Part shown: piece by piece, positions 7,401 to 16,762 of the stretch
How positions within the stretch are numbered: the stretch's first letter is position 1
Layout of the letters: each line of letters opens with the position of its first letter
Source: Schauerella fraxinea
GTDB taxonomy: Bacteria > Pseudomonadota > Gammaproteobacteria > Burkholderiales > Burkholderiaceae_B
DNA length: 64,000 nucleotides
NCBI GenBank assembly: GCA_030849945.1
Contig: JAVDKK010000005.1
Span: 124,001 to 188,000, forward strand
Reading direction: 5' to 3'
Notes under the pieces: model-generated
The model's input: the letters and a program-made list of their open reading frames with translations, nothing else
Told to the model about the DNA's origin: nothing
Database searches by the model: none
Translations under genes and position numbers: made by a program

Positions 7401-9902
7401 TCATCGCCAGTATCTGCGCGCCATACTGCGCTCGCCGACCGCGGTCAGTCCCGCTCCGGAGGACATTACCGTGATCGCCCCGTCCCGATCCGTGCGCGCA
7501 ACGTGCGCACCCACTCGCCGCCAGCGATTGACCACGACGTTCGCGGGATGGCGAAAGCGGTTCAGGTATCCCGCCTGCACGATCACATGTAAAGGTCGCA
7601 AGGCTTCTGTCCACGCTCGACTCGACGAGGTCGCAGAGCCGTGATGCCCGGCCAACACCACATCCACTTGCCCCACATCCAATAATTGACGCTCTTGCGC
7701 TACCCCAACATCGCCCGGCAGCACCGCCTTGTGATGCGCGCCTTCGATGACCAACACACAACTCTCGGCGTTGCCATCGACTTTGCGGTGCTTACGACTC
7801 GACTCGCCGAGCGGTCGGGGATGGATGAAGCGGAATCGAACGCCGTCCTGGTCCCAGGCTTCGCCAGCCAGACACGGCGCCATATTCGTTGGCAATGGCG
7901 TGGGTTCTGATAATGGCACCTGCGCATCCGCCGCATCCTCCCGCGCAACCTGCTTCGTCACATCGAATGACGCATAGGCCGTGTCTATCGGTACCGACTT
8001 CAACACCGCACGCAGCCCACCCGCGTGATCCAGATCGGCGTGCGACACCACGAGGCGATCGATACGCCGAATCCCCCGCGCCCGCAGATATGGCACCAGC
8101 ACACGTTCACCGGCGTCAGTCCCATTGCGATGTTTCGGGCCCACGTCATAAACGGTGGTCGCCGTCGCGGTCTCGATCACGATCGCGGCGCCCTGCCCCA
8201 CATCCAGCGCCGTCATGCGCCAGTCGCCAACCTCAGGCCGTTCGGGCCGTGCAAACAACAATGGCGTCATCAGCAGCCACGCCCAGTGTCTTGCCGGCCA
8301 GCCTTGCGGCAAGGTGGCATAGCCCGCCCCCACCAACGCCAGCACTGCTGCCCATGCAGGCGCCGCCGCAATGCCCACGGCAGACCATGACGATGACGCC
8401 AGCGCGCTCACGGGAATCATCGTCCATTCGAACAGCAGATGTGACGTCCATCCTGCGGCGCTGGCGAGCATGTGCATGCCCGGCATCACCGACATCACCG
8501 CCACAAACAACGCCAGCGGCGTGACCAGCAGGCTCACGACCGGAATGGCGACGGCGTTTGCCAAGGGGGAGACGAGCGAAATCTGATGGATCAGAATCGC
8601 CAACGGTGGCATGAGGCCCAGGGTGATCATGCCTTGCACATGCGCCGCTTGACGCCACCGCACACCGAACAGCCGCAGACGTTCGGGCCAGGTTTCGTTG
8701 GATGGGAGGCGCGTGATCGGCGTCCCAAGCGCGACGCGGAGCAACACGGCAACCGCCCCAAACGACAGCCAGAAACCCGTGCTCAGCGGCGCCCAGGGAT
8801 CACCGACCACGACAGCCACGGCAGCCAACGCAAGCGCACGCGACATCGACAGCGGTACGCCCGCCAAAGTGGCGCTGCCCAAGACGGCGAGCATGAAGAA
8901 CGTGCGTTGCGCCGGGATGCCCCAACCGGCCAGCAAGCAATACGCGGCGGCCAATATCAAAGCCGCCAGTGCCATCACCTGCCGTGCCGGCACGACCTCA
9001 CAAAGCCCAATTCGGCGCCACCGTGCGCGTCGCCATAGCCACCCCGCAGCAGCGGCGACAAGGCCGGCCATCAAGGTGACGTGCATGCCGCTGATCGACA
9101 CCAGATGCGTGATGCCGCTGCGGTTGAAGATGTCCCAGTCCTCGCGTGCCACGCCGGCCTGATCGCCGATGGCTAAGGCGATCAGCACACCGCCGTAGCG
9201 GCGGTCTCCGATGGCAGCGCGCATGCGTTCGCGTATGTGATGGCGTGCGCGTGCGATGACGACGGCGGCGCTTTCCCATGGGCGGTCGTCGATGCGCTGC
9301 GGTCTTCCGCGCACCGTGCCAAGCGCACGAATGCCCTGCGCGAACATGGCACCCTCACCGTCGCGCAGATGTGGATTGATGGCCGCGTGGGGACGCCGCA
9401 GCAGGAGTGCCATGCGCCAGACTTCGCCGGGGACAAGCGCCGGTAATGCAGCAGTACCCGAGGGTGGCGCGTACCAACTGATGCGGAGTCGTTGCGGGAT
9501 ACCGCCTACCTGGCCCGGTAGCACCGTAACGTCCACACGACGGCTGGTTTCACCCTCTACCGGGAGACTGTCGACCAGCACGTTCAGGCGCGTGACGGCG
9601 TCGTGGTGACGATCGTCGAGGCGGTCGGCAAGTCTGTGGTGGGCTTGAGCCCCGACGTAAGCCACGCCGATGGTGCATGCGCTTAATCCCAGAATGCCAA
9701 TGCGAGCGACGTCAATTACCCGCCCCACAGCGCCCCTGGGATAACCCCGAAACCTAGTCGCGCTCACCCATAATGCCGCGACCGCTACAGGCGCCGCCAC
9801 CGCGATGATCCACAGATGCGCCCCCGGTTTGAACGGCAGCGTGGGCAGGTAGTGCACGCACCACGCCCCTGTTACGAACAGCACACACGCATATCTCCCC
9901 AT
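7401..9902 (-). CDS. comEC: ComEC/Rec2-family DNA uptake channel (833 aa)
   Basis: Inner-membrane channel for transforming DNA. The layout is complete: N-terminal membrane segments and a DUF4131-like soluble region, a central multi-span Competence domain (SGITHLVSISGMHVTLMAGL is diagnostic), and a C-terminal metallo-beta-lactamase-like domain with VVSHADLDHAGG and LAGHHGSATSSS metal-binding motifs. I start at ATG 9902 (MGRYACVLFV), which puts a membrane segment at the very N-terminus; an in-frame start 72 bp further out adds no obvious feature. Whether the organism is naturally competent cannot be judged from this window. Confidence 0.93.
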   Translation of the reverse strand: MGRYACVLFVTGAWCVHYLPTLPFKPGAHLWIIAVAAPVAVAALWVSATRFRGYPRGAVGRVIDVARIGILGLSACTIGVAYVGAQAHHRLADRLDDRHHDAVTRLNVLVDSLPVEGETSRRVDVTVLPGQVGGIPQRLRISWYAPPSGTAALPALVPGEVWRMALLLRRPHAAINPHLRDGEGAMFAQGIRALGTVRGRPQRIDDRPWESAAVVIARARHHIRERMRAAIGDRRYGGVLIALAIGDQAGVAREDWDIFNRSGITHLVSISGMHVTLMAGLVAAAAGWLWRRARWRRIGLCEVVPARQVMALAALILAAAYCLLAGWGIPAQRTFFMLAVLGSATLAGVPLSMSRALALAAVAVVVGDPWAPLSTGFWLSFGAVAVLLRVALGTPITRLPSNETWPERLRLFGVRWRQAAHVQGMITLGLMPPLAILIHQISLVSPLANAVAIPVVSLLVTPLALFVAVMSVMPGMHMLASAAGWTSHLLFEWTMIPVSALASSSWSAVGIAAAPAWAAVLALVGAGYATLPQGWPARHWAWLLMTPLLFARPERPEVGDWRMTALDVGQGAAIVIETATATTVYDVGPKHRNGTDAGERVLVPYLRARGIRRIDRLVVSHADLDHAGGLRAVLKSVPIDTAYASFDVTKQVAREDAADAQVPLSEPTPLPTNMAPCLAGEAWDQDGVRFRFIHPRPLGESSRKHRKVDGNAESCVLVIEGAHHKAVLPGDVGVAQERQLLDVGQVDVVLAGHHGSATSSSRAWTEALRPLHVIVQAGYLNRFRHPANVVVNRWRRVGAHVARTDRDGAITVMSSGAGLTAVGERSMARRYWR

Positions 9903-9984
9903 CGCGCAACCGTGCCCTCTTGAATGCGTCGTTAACACGCAAGCTTGCGCCAAGCCAGGCAGATGAGACCGCAAAGTGAACCGA

Positions 9985-10125
9985 TTTGCGCGCCCTCGAG
10001 TACGCGATCCAGGGTCACTTTAGGAACACGATCCAGCCCCCCTTTAGGACAAGCTCCCCGCACCCTTTGACACAAGGCCCTGGCCCGCTTTAGGAGAAGA
10101 CCCTCGCAGCCTTAGGACAACCTAG
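9985..10125. repeat. Array of about five 23-bp imperfect repeats between comEC and hyuA
   Basis: The 375-bp gap 9903-10277 between divergent genes contains units beginning TTTAGGA(A/C)CA at 10019, 10043, 10066 (TTTGACA variant), 10089 and, one base shorter, 10112. Intervals are 24, 23, 23 and 23 bp. The units share a C-rich tail, and a partial unit lacking the TTTAGGA core precedes them. The core CCTTTAGG is nearly palindromic. It could be a clustered protein-binding region controlling hyuAB, or the leftover end of a transposable element of the IS21 type, whose ends carry several internal repeats; no transposase remains. No gene is visible in the gap. Confidence 0.6.
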
Positions 10126-10277
10126 GGTTTATACGGGACACGCCACGCTTGTCCTCAACCGCAAATTATCTTGTTTGTCATCCTCCGCGCTCAGGTCGAA
10201 CATGCTCGTATCAGCGGCGCCCTGCCCCGTTCCCCGGGCAATCGCCGCCCCCTCGATCAAGAGACGAAAGGACAGGC

Positions 10278-12428
10278 ATGCAAGCAGTCACCCCGGGCAT
10301 CCGTGCCGGTGTCGATATCGGCGGCACGTTTACCGACGTGGCGCTGGAATACGGCGATCAGATCTTCACTTCGAAAGTACTCACGGATTATGAGAAGCCC
10401 GAGCGCGCGATTGTCGAGGCGCTGAAAACGGCGGCGGCGCTAGCCAACGTGCAGTTATCCGATCTGGATGCCGTGATTCACGGCACCACGCTGGCCACCA
10501 ACGCGTTGATCGAGAAGCGTGGCGCGCGCACGGCGTTTATCACGAGCGAAGGGTTTCGCGATGTGATCGAGATGCGTAATGAAGGCCGCTTCGAACAATA
10601 CGATTTGGGTATTCAGTTGCCGCCGGCGTTGGTGCCGCGCTGCGATCGCTTCACCGTGGCGGGCCGCTTGGATGCGCAAGGCAATGAGTTGCTGGCGCTG
10701 GATCTGGCAGGTCTGGATCACGTGGTCGAGCAATTGCGGGCCGGCAACTACCAGAGCATTGCCGTAGGGCTGATGCACAGCTATCGCAATGCCGTGCACG
10801 AGCGTCAAGTGCGCGACGTGCTGACGGCGGCGCTGCCGGGCGCATCGATTTCGTTATCGAGTGATGTGTCGCCGCAGATTCGCGAGTTCGAGCGTTTCAA
10901 CACCGTATGCGCGAACGCCTACGTGAAGCCGCTGATGGCGTCGTATTTGAATCGCTTGGCGCAGGCACTGGCCGATGAAGGGACAACGTGCCCGCTGTAC
11001 ATGATCCATTCGGGTGGCGGCTTGATGTCGTTGAAGAGCGCGGCGGAATATCCGGTGCGCTTGCTTGAGTCGGGGCCGGCAGGCGGTGCGATTTACGCGA
11101 GCCACATTGCGAAGCGCTATGGTTTGAACAAAGTGATTTCCTACGATATGGGCGGCACGACGGCGAAGATCTGTTTGATCGAAAACCAGCAGCCCAAAAC
11201 GTCGCGCACGTTTGAGGTGGCGCGTACGTATCGCTTCAAGAAAGGCAGCGGGATGCCGATTTCGATCCCGGTGATTGAGATGGTGGAGATCGGCGCAGGT
11301 GGCGGGTCGATTGCGCATGTGGACAATATGCGCCAGGTGCGGGTGGGCCCGGAGAGCGCGGGTTCCGAGCCGGGTCCGGCATGCTACGGGCGCAATGGTG
11401 AGCACCCTACCGTGACCGACGCCGATCTGTTGCTGAACAAACTCGACGCCAACCGTTTTGCCGGAGGCGCGTTCAAGCTGGACGGCGCAGCATCCCAGCG
11501 TGCAATGGAAACCCATATTGCCAAGACGCTTGGTAGCGATGCGGTGCAAAGCGCATTCGCGGTGGCCGAGATGGTGGACGAGAACATGGCCAACGCAGCG
11601 CGGATGCACGCGGTGGAAAGCGGCTGCGAGCTGGAGCAGTACACGATGATTGCCTACGGCGGCGCAGCCCCTTTGCATGCGGCCCGCCTGTGCGAAAAGC
11701 TGGGCATCGATCGCCTGGTGGTGCCGCCCGGCGCGGGTGTGGGTTCGGCGATCGGCTTCTTGCGGGCGCCGTTTGGCTATGAGTCGCTGCGCAGCGCGGT
11801 GATGCGCTTGAGCCAGTTCGATTCGGCAATGGTCAACAAGTTGGTTGCCGATATGCGCACCGAGGTGTCGGCCTTTCTGGATGAGACGGCGTATCAGGGC
11901 AAAGTGATTCCTGAACTGAAAGCCTATATGCGCTATGCGGGCCAGGGTTGGGAAATCCCGGTCGCATCCTCAATTTTTGAGTTTGACGCGTCGGCGGTGG
12001 CCGGACTGCGCCAGAACTTCATCGACGAGTATGTGCACTTGTTTGGCCACGAAGTTGAAGGACTAGATATTGAAGTGGTGAGCTGGTCGCTATCGCTGCG
12101 CAGCGAGCAGGTGGCGCCCGACTTGGCAACCTTTGATGAGGGCGTAAGCACCACCGCAAGCGGCGCGAACGCAAGCAACAGCCTCAATACAGCTGACAAC
12201 GATGCCGTCACGCCCATCGAGGTCAAGCAGGTGTTCGATGCCAAATCCGCCAAGTTCCTGACCTGCCGGTTGTTCGACCGCCAGTCGCTCCCGCGCAAGC
12301 AAAAGCTTGACGGCCCGATCGTGGTGGTGGAGAAGGAAACGTCGACGTACGTGAGTGCCGGTTATTCGTTGGTTTTGCAGGATGACGACAGTCTGCTGAT
12401 TGTGCGTCGCGAGAAGGGAGCGCATTGA
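10278..12428 (+). CDS. hyuA: Hydantoinase/oxoprolinase subunit A (716 aa)
   Basis: ATP-dependent ring-opening amidohydrolase subunit of the N-methylhydantoinase/5-oxoprolinase/acetone-carboxylase superfamily, cytoplasmic, acting with the B subunit encoded next. The N-terminus has the sugar-kinase/actin-like phosphate loop GVDIGGTFTDVALE; central motifs include HGTTLATNALIEKRGARTAFITSEGF, SGPAGGAIYA, YDMGGTTAK and GAGGGSIA. ATG 10278 is preceded by AAAGGA; an upstream in-frame ATG at 10149 lies in the repeat-bearing leader and is unlikely. The exact substrate (hydantoin, oxoproline or another cyclic amide) cannot be read. It forms an operon with hyuB and probably the MHS transporter. Confidence 0.93.
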   Translation: MQAVTPGIRAGVDIGGTFTDVALEYGDQIFTSKVLTDYEKPERAIVEALKTAAALANVQLSDLDAVIHGTTLATNALIEKRGARTAFITSEGFRDVIEMRNEGRFEQYDLGIQLPPALVPRCDRFTVAGRLDAQGNELLALDLAGLDHVVEQLRAGNYQSIAVGLMHSYRNAVHERQVRDVLTAALPGASISLSSDVSPQIREFERFNTVCANAYVKPLMASYLNRLAQALADEGTTCPLYMIHSGGGLMSLKSAAEYPVRLLESGPAGGAIYASHIAKRYGLNKVISYDMGGTTAKICLIENQQPKTSRTFEVARTYRFKKGSGMPISIPVIEMVEIGAGGGSIAHVDNMRQVRVGPESAGSEPGPACYGRNGEHPTVTDADLLLNKLDANRFAGGAFKLDGAASQRAMETHIAKTLGSDAVQSAFAVAEMVDENMANAARMHAVESGCELEQYTMIAYGGAAPLHAARLCEKLGIDRLVVPPGAGVGSAIGFLRAPFGYESLRSAVMRLSQFDSAMVNKLVADMRTEVSAFLDETAYQGKVIPELKAYMRYAGQGWEIPVASSIFEFDASAVAGLRQNFIDEYVHLFGHEVEGLDIEVVSWSLSLRSEQVAPDLATFDEGVSTTASGANASNSLNTADNDAVTPIEVKQVFDAKSAKFLTCRLFDRQSLPRKQKLDGPIVVVEKETSTYVSAGYSLVLQDDDSLLIVRREKGAH

Positions 12429-12429
12429 T

Positions 12430-14109
12430 ATGACGACGACGATTCAAGTCCATGAACAAATCATGTGGAATCGACTGATCTCGGTCGTGGAAGAACAGGC
12501 TGCGACGTTGATCCGCACGGCATTTTGCACAAGCGTGCGCGAGGCAGGCGATTTGTCGGCAGGTGTATTCGATGCCCAAGGCCGCATGATTGCGCAAGCT
12601 GTAACGGGCACGCCCGGGCATGTGAATTCAATGGCCGATTCGGTGGGCCATTTTGTGGCCAAGTTCGGCAGCCAGGGCGTGGAACCCGGCGATGTGCTGG
12701 TCACGAACGACCCCTGGCTGGGCACGGGGCACTTGCACGACATCACGGCGGTCACGCCGGTGTTTCGCAAGCCGGCCGGCAACGATGTGCCCAAATTGAT
12801 CGGATACTTTGCGGCGACCGCGCACGTAGTGGATATTGGCGGCCGTGGCTTTGGGCCGGATGCCGTCGAAGTGTATGAAGAAGGCCTGTGCATTCCGCTG
12901 ATGAAGCTCTACAAGCGCGGCCAGGTCAATGCCGATCTGATCGAGATCATCCGCAACAACGTGCGTGAGCAGGACCAGGTGGTGGGCGATTTCTTCTCGC
13001 TGGCGGCATGCAACGATACCGGCCGCAGGCGCCTGGAAGGCATGCTGGACGAGTTCGGGATCGATGATCTGGAAGGGTTGGCGGCATTCATTTTTTCGCA
13101 TAGTGAACGCGCCACCCGTGAGCGCATCGCCGCCCTCCCCAAAGGCGAGCAAAGCTACCAGATGATGGTGGATGGCTACGAAAGCCCGATCCAGTTGGCG
13201 GTCACCATCAAGACGCAGGGCGATTCGCTGCATGCGGATTTTGCAGGCACCTCAGGTCCAAGTCGTTTCGGGATCAATGTGCCGCTCACGTATACGCGCG
13301 CCTATGCGTGCTATGCATTGAAGTGCGCGATTGCACCGGAGATTCCGAATAACTGGGCATCGCTCAAGCCGTTCGAAATCACCGCGCCCGAGAACTGCAT
13401 TCTGAACGCATCCCGTCCGGCACCGGTATCGGTGCGTCATGTGCTCGGCCACTTGATCCCGGACGTGGTTCTGGGTGCGTTGCAGCCGCTCTGCCCCGGC
13501 ATCATTCCCGCGGAAGGCGCAAGTGCACTGTGGAACCTGCAAATGCGTTTCGTGGGCATCACCGATGCCACGCGCGCCAAGCGCAGCGAGATGCTGTTGT
13601 TCAACACCGGCGGCACGGGCGCCCGGCCCACGCTGGATGGGTTGAACGCCACGGCGTTCCCGAGCGGCGTGCATACGATGTCGGTCGAGGTGACCGAGAG
13701 CATCGGACCCATCGTGATCTGGCGCAAAGATCTGCGCCAGAACTCGGGCGGTGCAGGCAAGTGGCGCGGCGGTCTGGGTCAGACGATCGAGATCAGCGCC
13801 AAGGATGGTTTTCAGTTCAGCGTGAACGCGATGTTTGACCGGGTGGCCTATCCGGCGCGCGGTCACAATGGCGCGGGCAACGGCGCGGCCGGCACGGTGA
13901 GCCTGGATGACGGCACCACGTTGCGCGCCAAGGGGACGCAAACGATTCCGGCCGAACAGCGCCTGGTGCTCGAGCTGCCCGGTGGCGGCGGCAATGGTCC
14001 GGCGGCTGAGCGGCAGGCGCAGTTGGTGTTGAACGATGTGAAGAATGGCTATTTGAGTGAGGGCCAAGCGCGACAACAGTATCCGCACGCTTTCACATCC
14101 CGGGGCTGA
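12430..14109 (+). CDS. hyuB: Hydantoinase/oxoprolinase subunit B (559 aa)
   Basis: Partner of HyuA in the ATP-dependent hydrolase. Family features are the N-terminal MWNRLISVVEEQAATLIRTAFCTSVREAGDLSAGVFD block, LVTNDPWLGTGHLHDITAVTPVF with conserved acidic and His residues, GGRGFGPDA, and the glycine-rich C-terminal part SGGAGKWRGGLGQ and LPGGGGNGP. Length is normal for HyuB. The ATG at 12430 lies 1 bp after the hyuA stop, with AAGGGAG just upstream, so translation is probably coupled. Confidence 0.93.
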   Translation: MTTTIQVHEQIMWNRLISVVEEQAATLIRTAFCTSVREAGDLSAGVFDAQGRMIAQAVTGTPGHVNSMADSVGHFVAKFGSQGVEPGDVLVTNDPWLGTGHLHDITAVTPVFRKPAGNDVPKLIGYFAATAHVVDIGGRGFGPDAVEVYEEGLCIPLMKLYKRGQVNADLIEIIRNNVREQDQVVGDFFSLAACNDTGRRRLEGMLDEFGIDDLEGLAAFIFSHSERATRERIAALPKGEQSYQMMVDGYESPIQLAVTIKTQGDSLHADFAGTSGPSRFGINVPLTYTRAYACYALKCAIAPEIPNNWASLKPFEITAPENCILNASRPAPVSVRHVLGHLIPDVVLGALQPLCPGIIPAEGASALWNLQMRFVGITDATRAKRSEMLLFNTGGTGARPTLDGLNATAFPSGVHTMSVEVTESIGPIVIWRKDLRQNSGGAGKWRGGLGQTIEISAKDGFQFSVNAMFDRVAYPARGHNGAGNGAAGTVSLDDGTTLRAKGTQTIPAEQRLVLELPGGGGNGPAAERQAQLVLNDVKNGYLSEGQARQQYPHAFTSRG

Positions 14110-14184
14110 TGCTGGCTTTGGGTGAAGACGGTGTGTGCCATATGGCGCGCACCGGTGATTAAAACCGAAAACAAGTGGGAAAAC

Positions 14185-15552
14185 ATGAACACGATCGCAC
14201 ACGCAGCGCGTCCGAACGTCCCTGAACCCAATACCGATTTACCGGCCGGCGCCGCACCGCGCACGGTCAGCAAGCGCGAACTCAATAAGGTCGTGCTTGC
14301 GTCGGTTGTGGGCAGCTTTGTCGAATGGTTCGAGTTCTCTGTGTATGGCTATCTAGCCGCCACACTCGGGAAGGTATTTTTCTCGTCAAGTTCGGAAAGC
14401 GTGCAATTGATTGCCTCACTGGCGGCCTTTGCAATCGCGTTTCTGTCGCGACCGTTCGGTGGGCTGCTGTTTGGCCCCCTGGGCGACAAGTTCGGCCGCA
14501 AGCGCGTGCTCACCGCCACGATCATTTTGATGGCGGGTGCGACGTTCGGCATCGGTTTGATCCCCTCTTACGCCACGATCGGCATTGCGGCACCCATATT
14601 GCTGGTCTGCATGCGCTTGCTCCAAGGGCTGTCGGCCGGTGGCGAGGCCAGCGGCGCGGCAATCTTCGTGGCGGAATATAGCCCCGATAAAAACCGCACC
14701 GCAGTCACGAGCTGGATCGAAGTGGGCTGCATCAGCGGCTTCTTCTTCGGCGCGGCGATCGCCACTACGCTCACCTTCTTTTTCACCACTGAGCAGATCA
14801 CCGAGTGGGCCTGGCGCCTGCCGTTCTGGCTGGCCCTGCCCTTGGGTTCGATCGGCCTCTACATCCGTAATCACCTGGAAGAAACGCCTGCGTTTGAAGC
14901 GATGCGCGCGAACAAGGTCAAGCCGAAGGTGGACTGGGCCTATCTGTTCAGCACCCATCGCGGCGCGCTGCTGCAATCGAGCGGCATGATCATCGTGACC
15001 AACGTCACGCTCTTCACCGTCATCACCTATATCCCCACTTACCTGGTGAGCACGGTGCACATGACCACGTCGAACGGGCTGTTGCTGTCGTTGGGACCTC
15101 AGTTCTTCTTGATCTGCATGATCCCGATCCTGGGTATCGTGGCCGATCGCATCGGACGCAGAACGATGATGTTGATCGGCAGTGTGGCCGTCGCCGTGTT
15201 TGCCGTGCCTTGCTTTCACATTTTGATGACCGGCGGCATCGCGGCGAAAGTAGGCTCACTTCTGGTACTGAACCTGTGCCTGGCCGCCCTGCTGTCATGC
15301 ATTCTGTGCGCCGTACCCGCGCTATTCAACATCAAGGTGCGCTTTACCGGCATGGCACTGAGCTACAACGTGTCGGTCGCAATGTTTGCCGGAACGGCCC
15401 CGCTGCTCAACGCATGGTTGATCGGCAAGACCGGCGACCCGCTGGTGCCGGCCTACTACCTGATCTTCGGTGCGGTGGTTGGGATCGTGGCTTTGCTCTA
15501 TAGCCCTGAAATGGCCCGCAAGCCGATGCGCGGCGACGCGCCGAGCGTTTAA
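14185..15552 (+). CDS. MHS-type major facilitator transporter (455 aa)
   Basis: Twelve-span inner-membrane proton symporter of the metabolite:H+ symporter group (ProP, KgtP, CitA relatives). Diagnostic loops are GSFVEWFEFSVYGYLAATLGKVFF, RPFGGLLFGPLGDKFGRKRVL between spans 2 and 3, and GLSAGGEASGAAIFVAEY. The likely cargo is the cyclic amide or organic acid used by HyuAB, since it follows hyuB by 75 bp on the same strand; this is inference. I start at ATG 14185 with GTGGGA upstream. Its C-terminal end converges with the LysR gene across a strong inverted repeat. Confidence 0.92.
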   Translation: MNTIAHAARPNVPEPNTDLPAGAAPRTVSKRELNKVVLASVVGSFVEWFEFSVYGYLAATLGKVFFSSSSESVQLIASLAAFAIAFLSRPFGGLLFGPLGDKFGRKRVLTATIILMAGATFGIGLIPSYATIGIAAPILLVCMRLLQGLSAGGEASGAAIFVAEYSPDKNRTAVTSWIEVGCISGFFFGAAIATTLTFFFTTEQITEWAWRLPFWLALPLGSIGLYIRNHLEETPAFEAMRANKVKPKVDWAYLFSTHRGALLQSSGMIIVTNVTLFTVITYIPTYLVSTVHMTTSNGLLLSLGPQFFLICMIPILGIVADRIGRRTMMLIGSVAVAVFAVPCFHILMTGGIAAKVGSLLVLNLCLAALLSCILCAVPALFNIKVRFTGMALSYNVSVAMFAGTAPLLNAWLIGKTGDPLVPAYYLIFGAVVGIVALLYSPEMARKPMRGDAPSV

Positions 15553-15571
15553 GGCGATCGACGCTTAACCC

Positions 15572-15611
15572 GATCGGCTATCCCGTCGTGCAACGCGACG
15601 GATAGCCGATC
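15572..15611. terminator. Long inverted repeat between convergent genes
   Basis: GATCGGCTATCC(C)GTCG at 15572-15588 pairs with CGACGGATAGCCGATC at 15596-15611: 16 base pairs with one bulged C and a short loop. It sits in the 25-bp gap between the transporter stop (15552) and the LysR stop (15578) and extends into the last codons of the LysR gene. No U-tract follows on either strand, so if it terminates transcription it is not a classical intrinsic terminator. Confidence 0.5.
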
Positions 15612-16522
15612 ACGTCATCGCGGCATACCGCGTCAAGCAGCCAATCCTTGAAGTCGGTGATCACATCGAGGTTGGCGCTCTCCTTGCGATGGAAGAGCGA
15701 GAATCGCGGGGTTTGCTCATACGACAAGCCCGCCAGCAGATCCACTCCGAACGGCGCGATCAAGCGGCCGCTGGCAATCTCCTTCAGCGCATCTTTGTGC
15801 GATACCAGCCCCACGCCTAACCCGGCGAGGGTGGCCTCGAGCATCGCCGCATGTGACGAAAACGCCATCACCGGCGGCAGGGCATGGTCGGCCAAGCCGA
15901 GCAGCCGGAACGTGTCTTCCCAAAGATGATTCGCCACCGTGGGCACGACCAGCATGTGCGTGAGCACGTCCTGCGGGGTGCGCACGGGCATGCGTGACGC
16001 CAGTTCAGTACTCACGGCCAATACCTTGCGATCTTCGATCAGCGGCGTCTCAATGAGGTCTTTCCCGGCACCATAGGTCCAGTGGATGATCGCATCCACA
16101 TCGGTGTTGGCGTCGAGATCGATCATTTCCACGCCCACGCCCATGTTGAGCTTCATGCCGGCATAACGCTCGGTAAAAGCGCGCAAATTGGGCACGAGAT
16201 ACGTGGTGGCGAAATAAGGGCTGACGTAAAGGCGCAGCGATTTTTCGCCTTGCGCATGCCGGGTAGCGGATAGGCCCTCGGCGATTTCGTCGAACGCGTG
16301 GCGCACACGCTCGCCTAATGCGGTGGCGGCTTTTGTAGGCGTGATGTTGCGAACCCCGCGCACGAAGAGCGCCTGACCGACGAACGCCTCGAGTTGCTTG
16401 AGCTGTTGGCTGACGGCCTGAGGGGTGAGGCAGAGTTCTTCGGCCGCCTGCCTGATCGACCCACGCCGCAGCACCGCCTCAAAGATCTTGAGCGAATTCA
16501 AAGGCGGAAAGCGATAACGCAT
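15578..16522 (-). CDS. LysR-family transcriptional regulator, GcvA-like (314 aa)
   Basis: Winged HTH at residues about 5-65 (FPPLNSLKIFEAVLRRGSIRQAAEELCLTPQAVSQQLKQLEAFVGQALFVR), then the substrate-binding-like domain. The MRYRFPPLNSLKIFEAV opening is typical of GcvA/AmpR-type LysR proteins. I start at ATG 16522; the frame stays open upstream to 16675, but that part has no LysR homology and covers the palindrome at 16550-16583. It is on the same strand as, and downstream of, the Bug receptor and enolase-family genes, and convergent with the hydantoinase operon. Confidence 0.92.
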   Translation of the reverse strand: MRYRFPPLNSLKIFEAVLRRGSIRQAAEELCLTPQAVSQQLKQLEAFVGQALFVRGVRNITPTKAATALGERVRHAFDEIAEGLSATRHAQGEKSLRLYVSPYFATTYLVPNLRAFTERYAGMKLNMGVGVEMIDLDANTDVDAIIHWTYGAGKDLIETPLIEDRKVLAVSTELASRMPVRTPQDVLTHMLVVPTVANHLWEDTFRLLGLADHALPPVMAFSSHAAMLEATLAGLGVGLVSHKDALKEIASGRLIAPFGVDLLAGLSYEQTPRFSLFHRKESANLDVITDFKDWLLDAVCRDDVIGYPSRCTTG

Positions 16523-16549
16523 GGGCGATGATCCTGGCGGGCGCTTGTG

Positions 16550-16583
16550 AACGAACGACGACGCGTACAGTACATCGTTCGTT
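16550..16583. promoter_or_regulatory. Inverted repeat upstream of lysR 15578-16522
   Basis: AACGAACGA (16550-16558) and TCGTTCGTT (16575-16583) are perfect 9-bp inverted arms separated by 16 bp, 28 bp before the LysR start codon. Position and symmetry suit an autoregulatory operator. Rival explanation: an RNA hairpin in the leader. Confidence 0.45.
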
Positions 16584-16762
16584 CGTTTTGCGCTTTTTCG
16601 GCATTGTAGCCGTGCACCCAACCGCAGCCGATGCGAATGCCGCAACCCTAAAACGACCGCCGGCACAAGAAGCATTGCGCCGGCATGCGTCTCCCCGCCG
16701 CCAAGCGACGCTCAGGATGTCGCGCGTCCCGCCATCGTCCGATTGAGCTTAGAACGCCGAAC

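Noticed and set aside
6337..7644. Rightward open frame (435 codons) across AraC, SDR and comEC ends
   Set aside because: Overlaps three supported genes in other frames and shows no protein family features.
7270..7761. 164-residue N-terminal extension of the SDR protein
   Set aside because: Runs antiparallel to nothing recognisable and through the comEC 3' end; the cofactor motif and AAGGAG ribosome site fix the start at 7269.
9985..10125. CRISPR or origin-type iterons at the comEC-hyuA gap
   Set aside because: No spacers, no replication initiator gene, and the units diverge strongly outside the TTTAGGA core.
10149..10277. 43-residue N-terminal extension of HyuA
   Set aside because: The extension is unlike any family member; the phosphate-loop motif normally begins close to the N-terminus, as it does from ATG 10278 with AAAGGA upstream.
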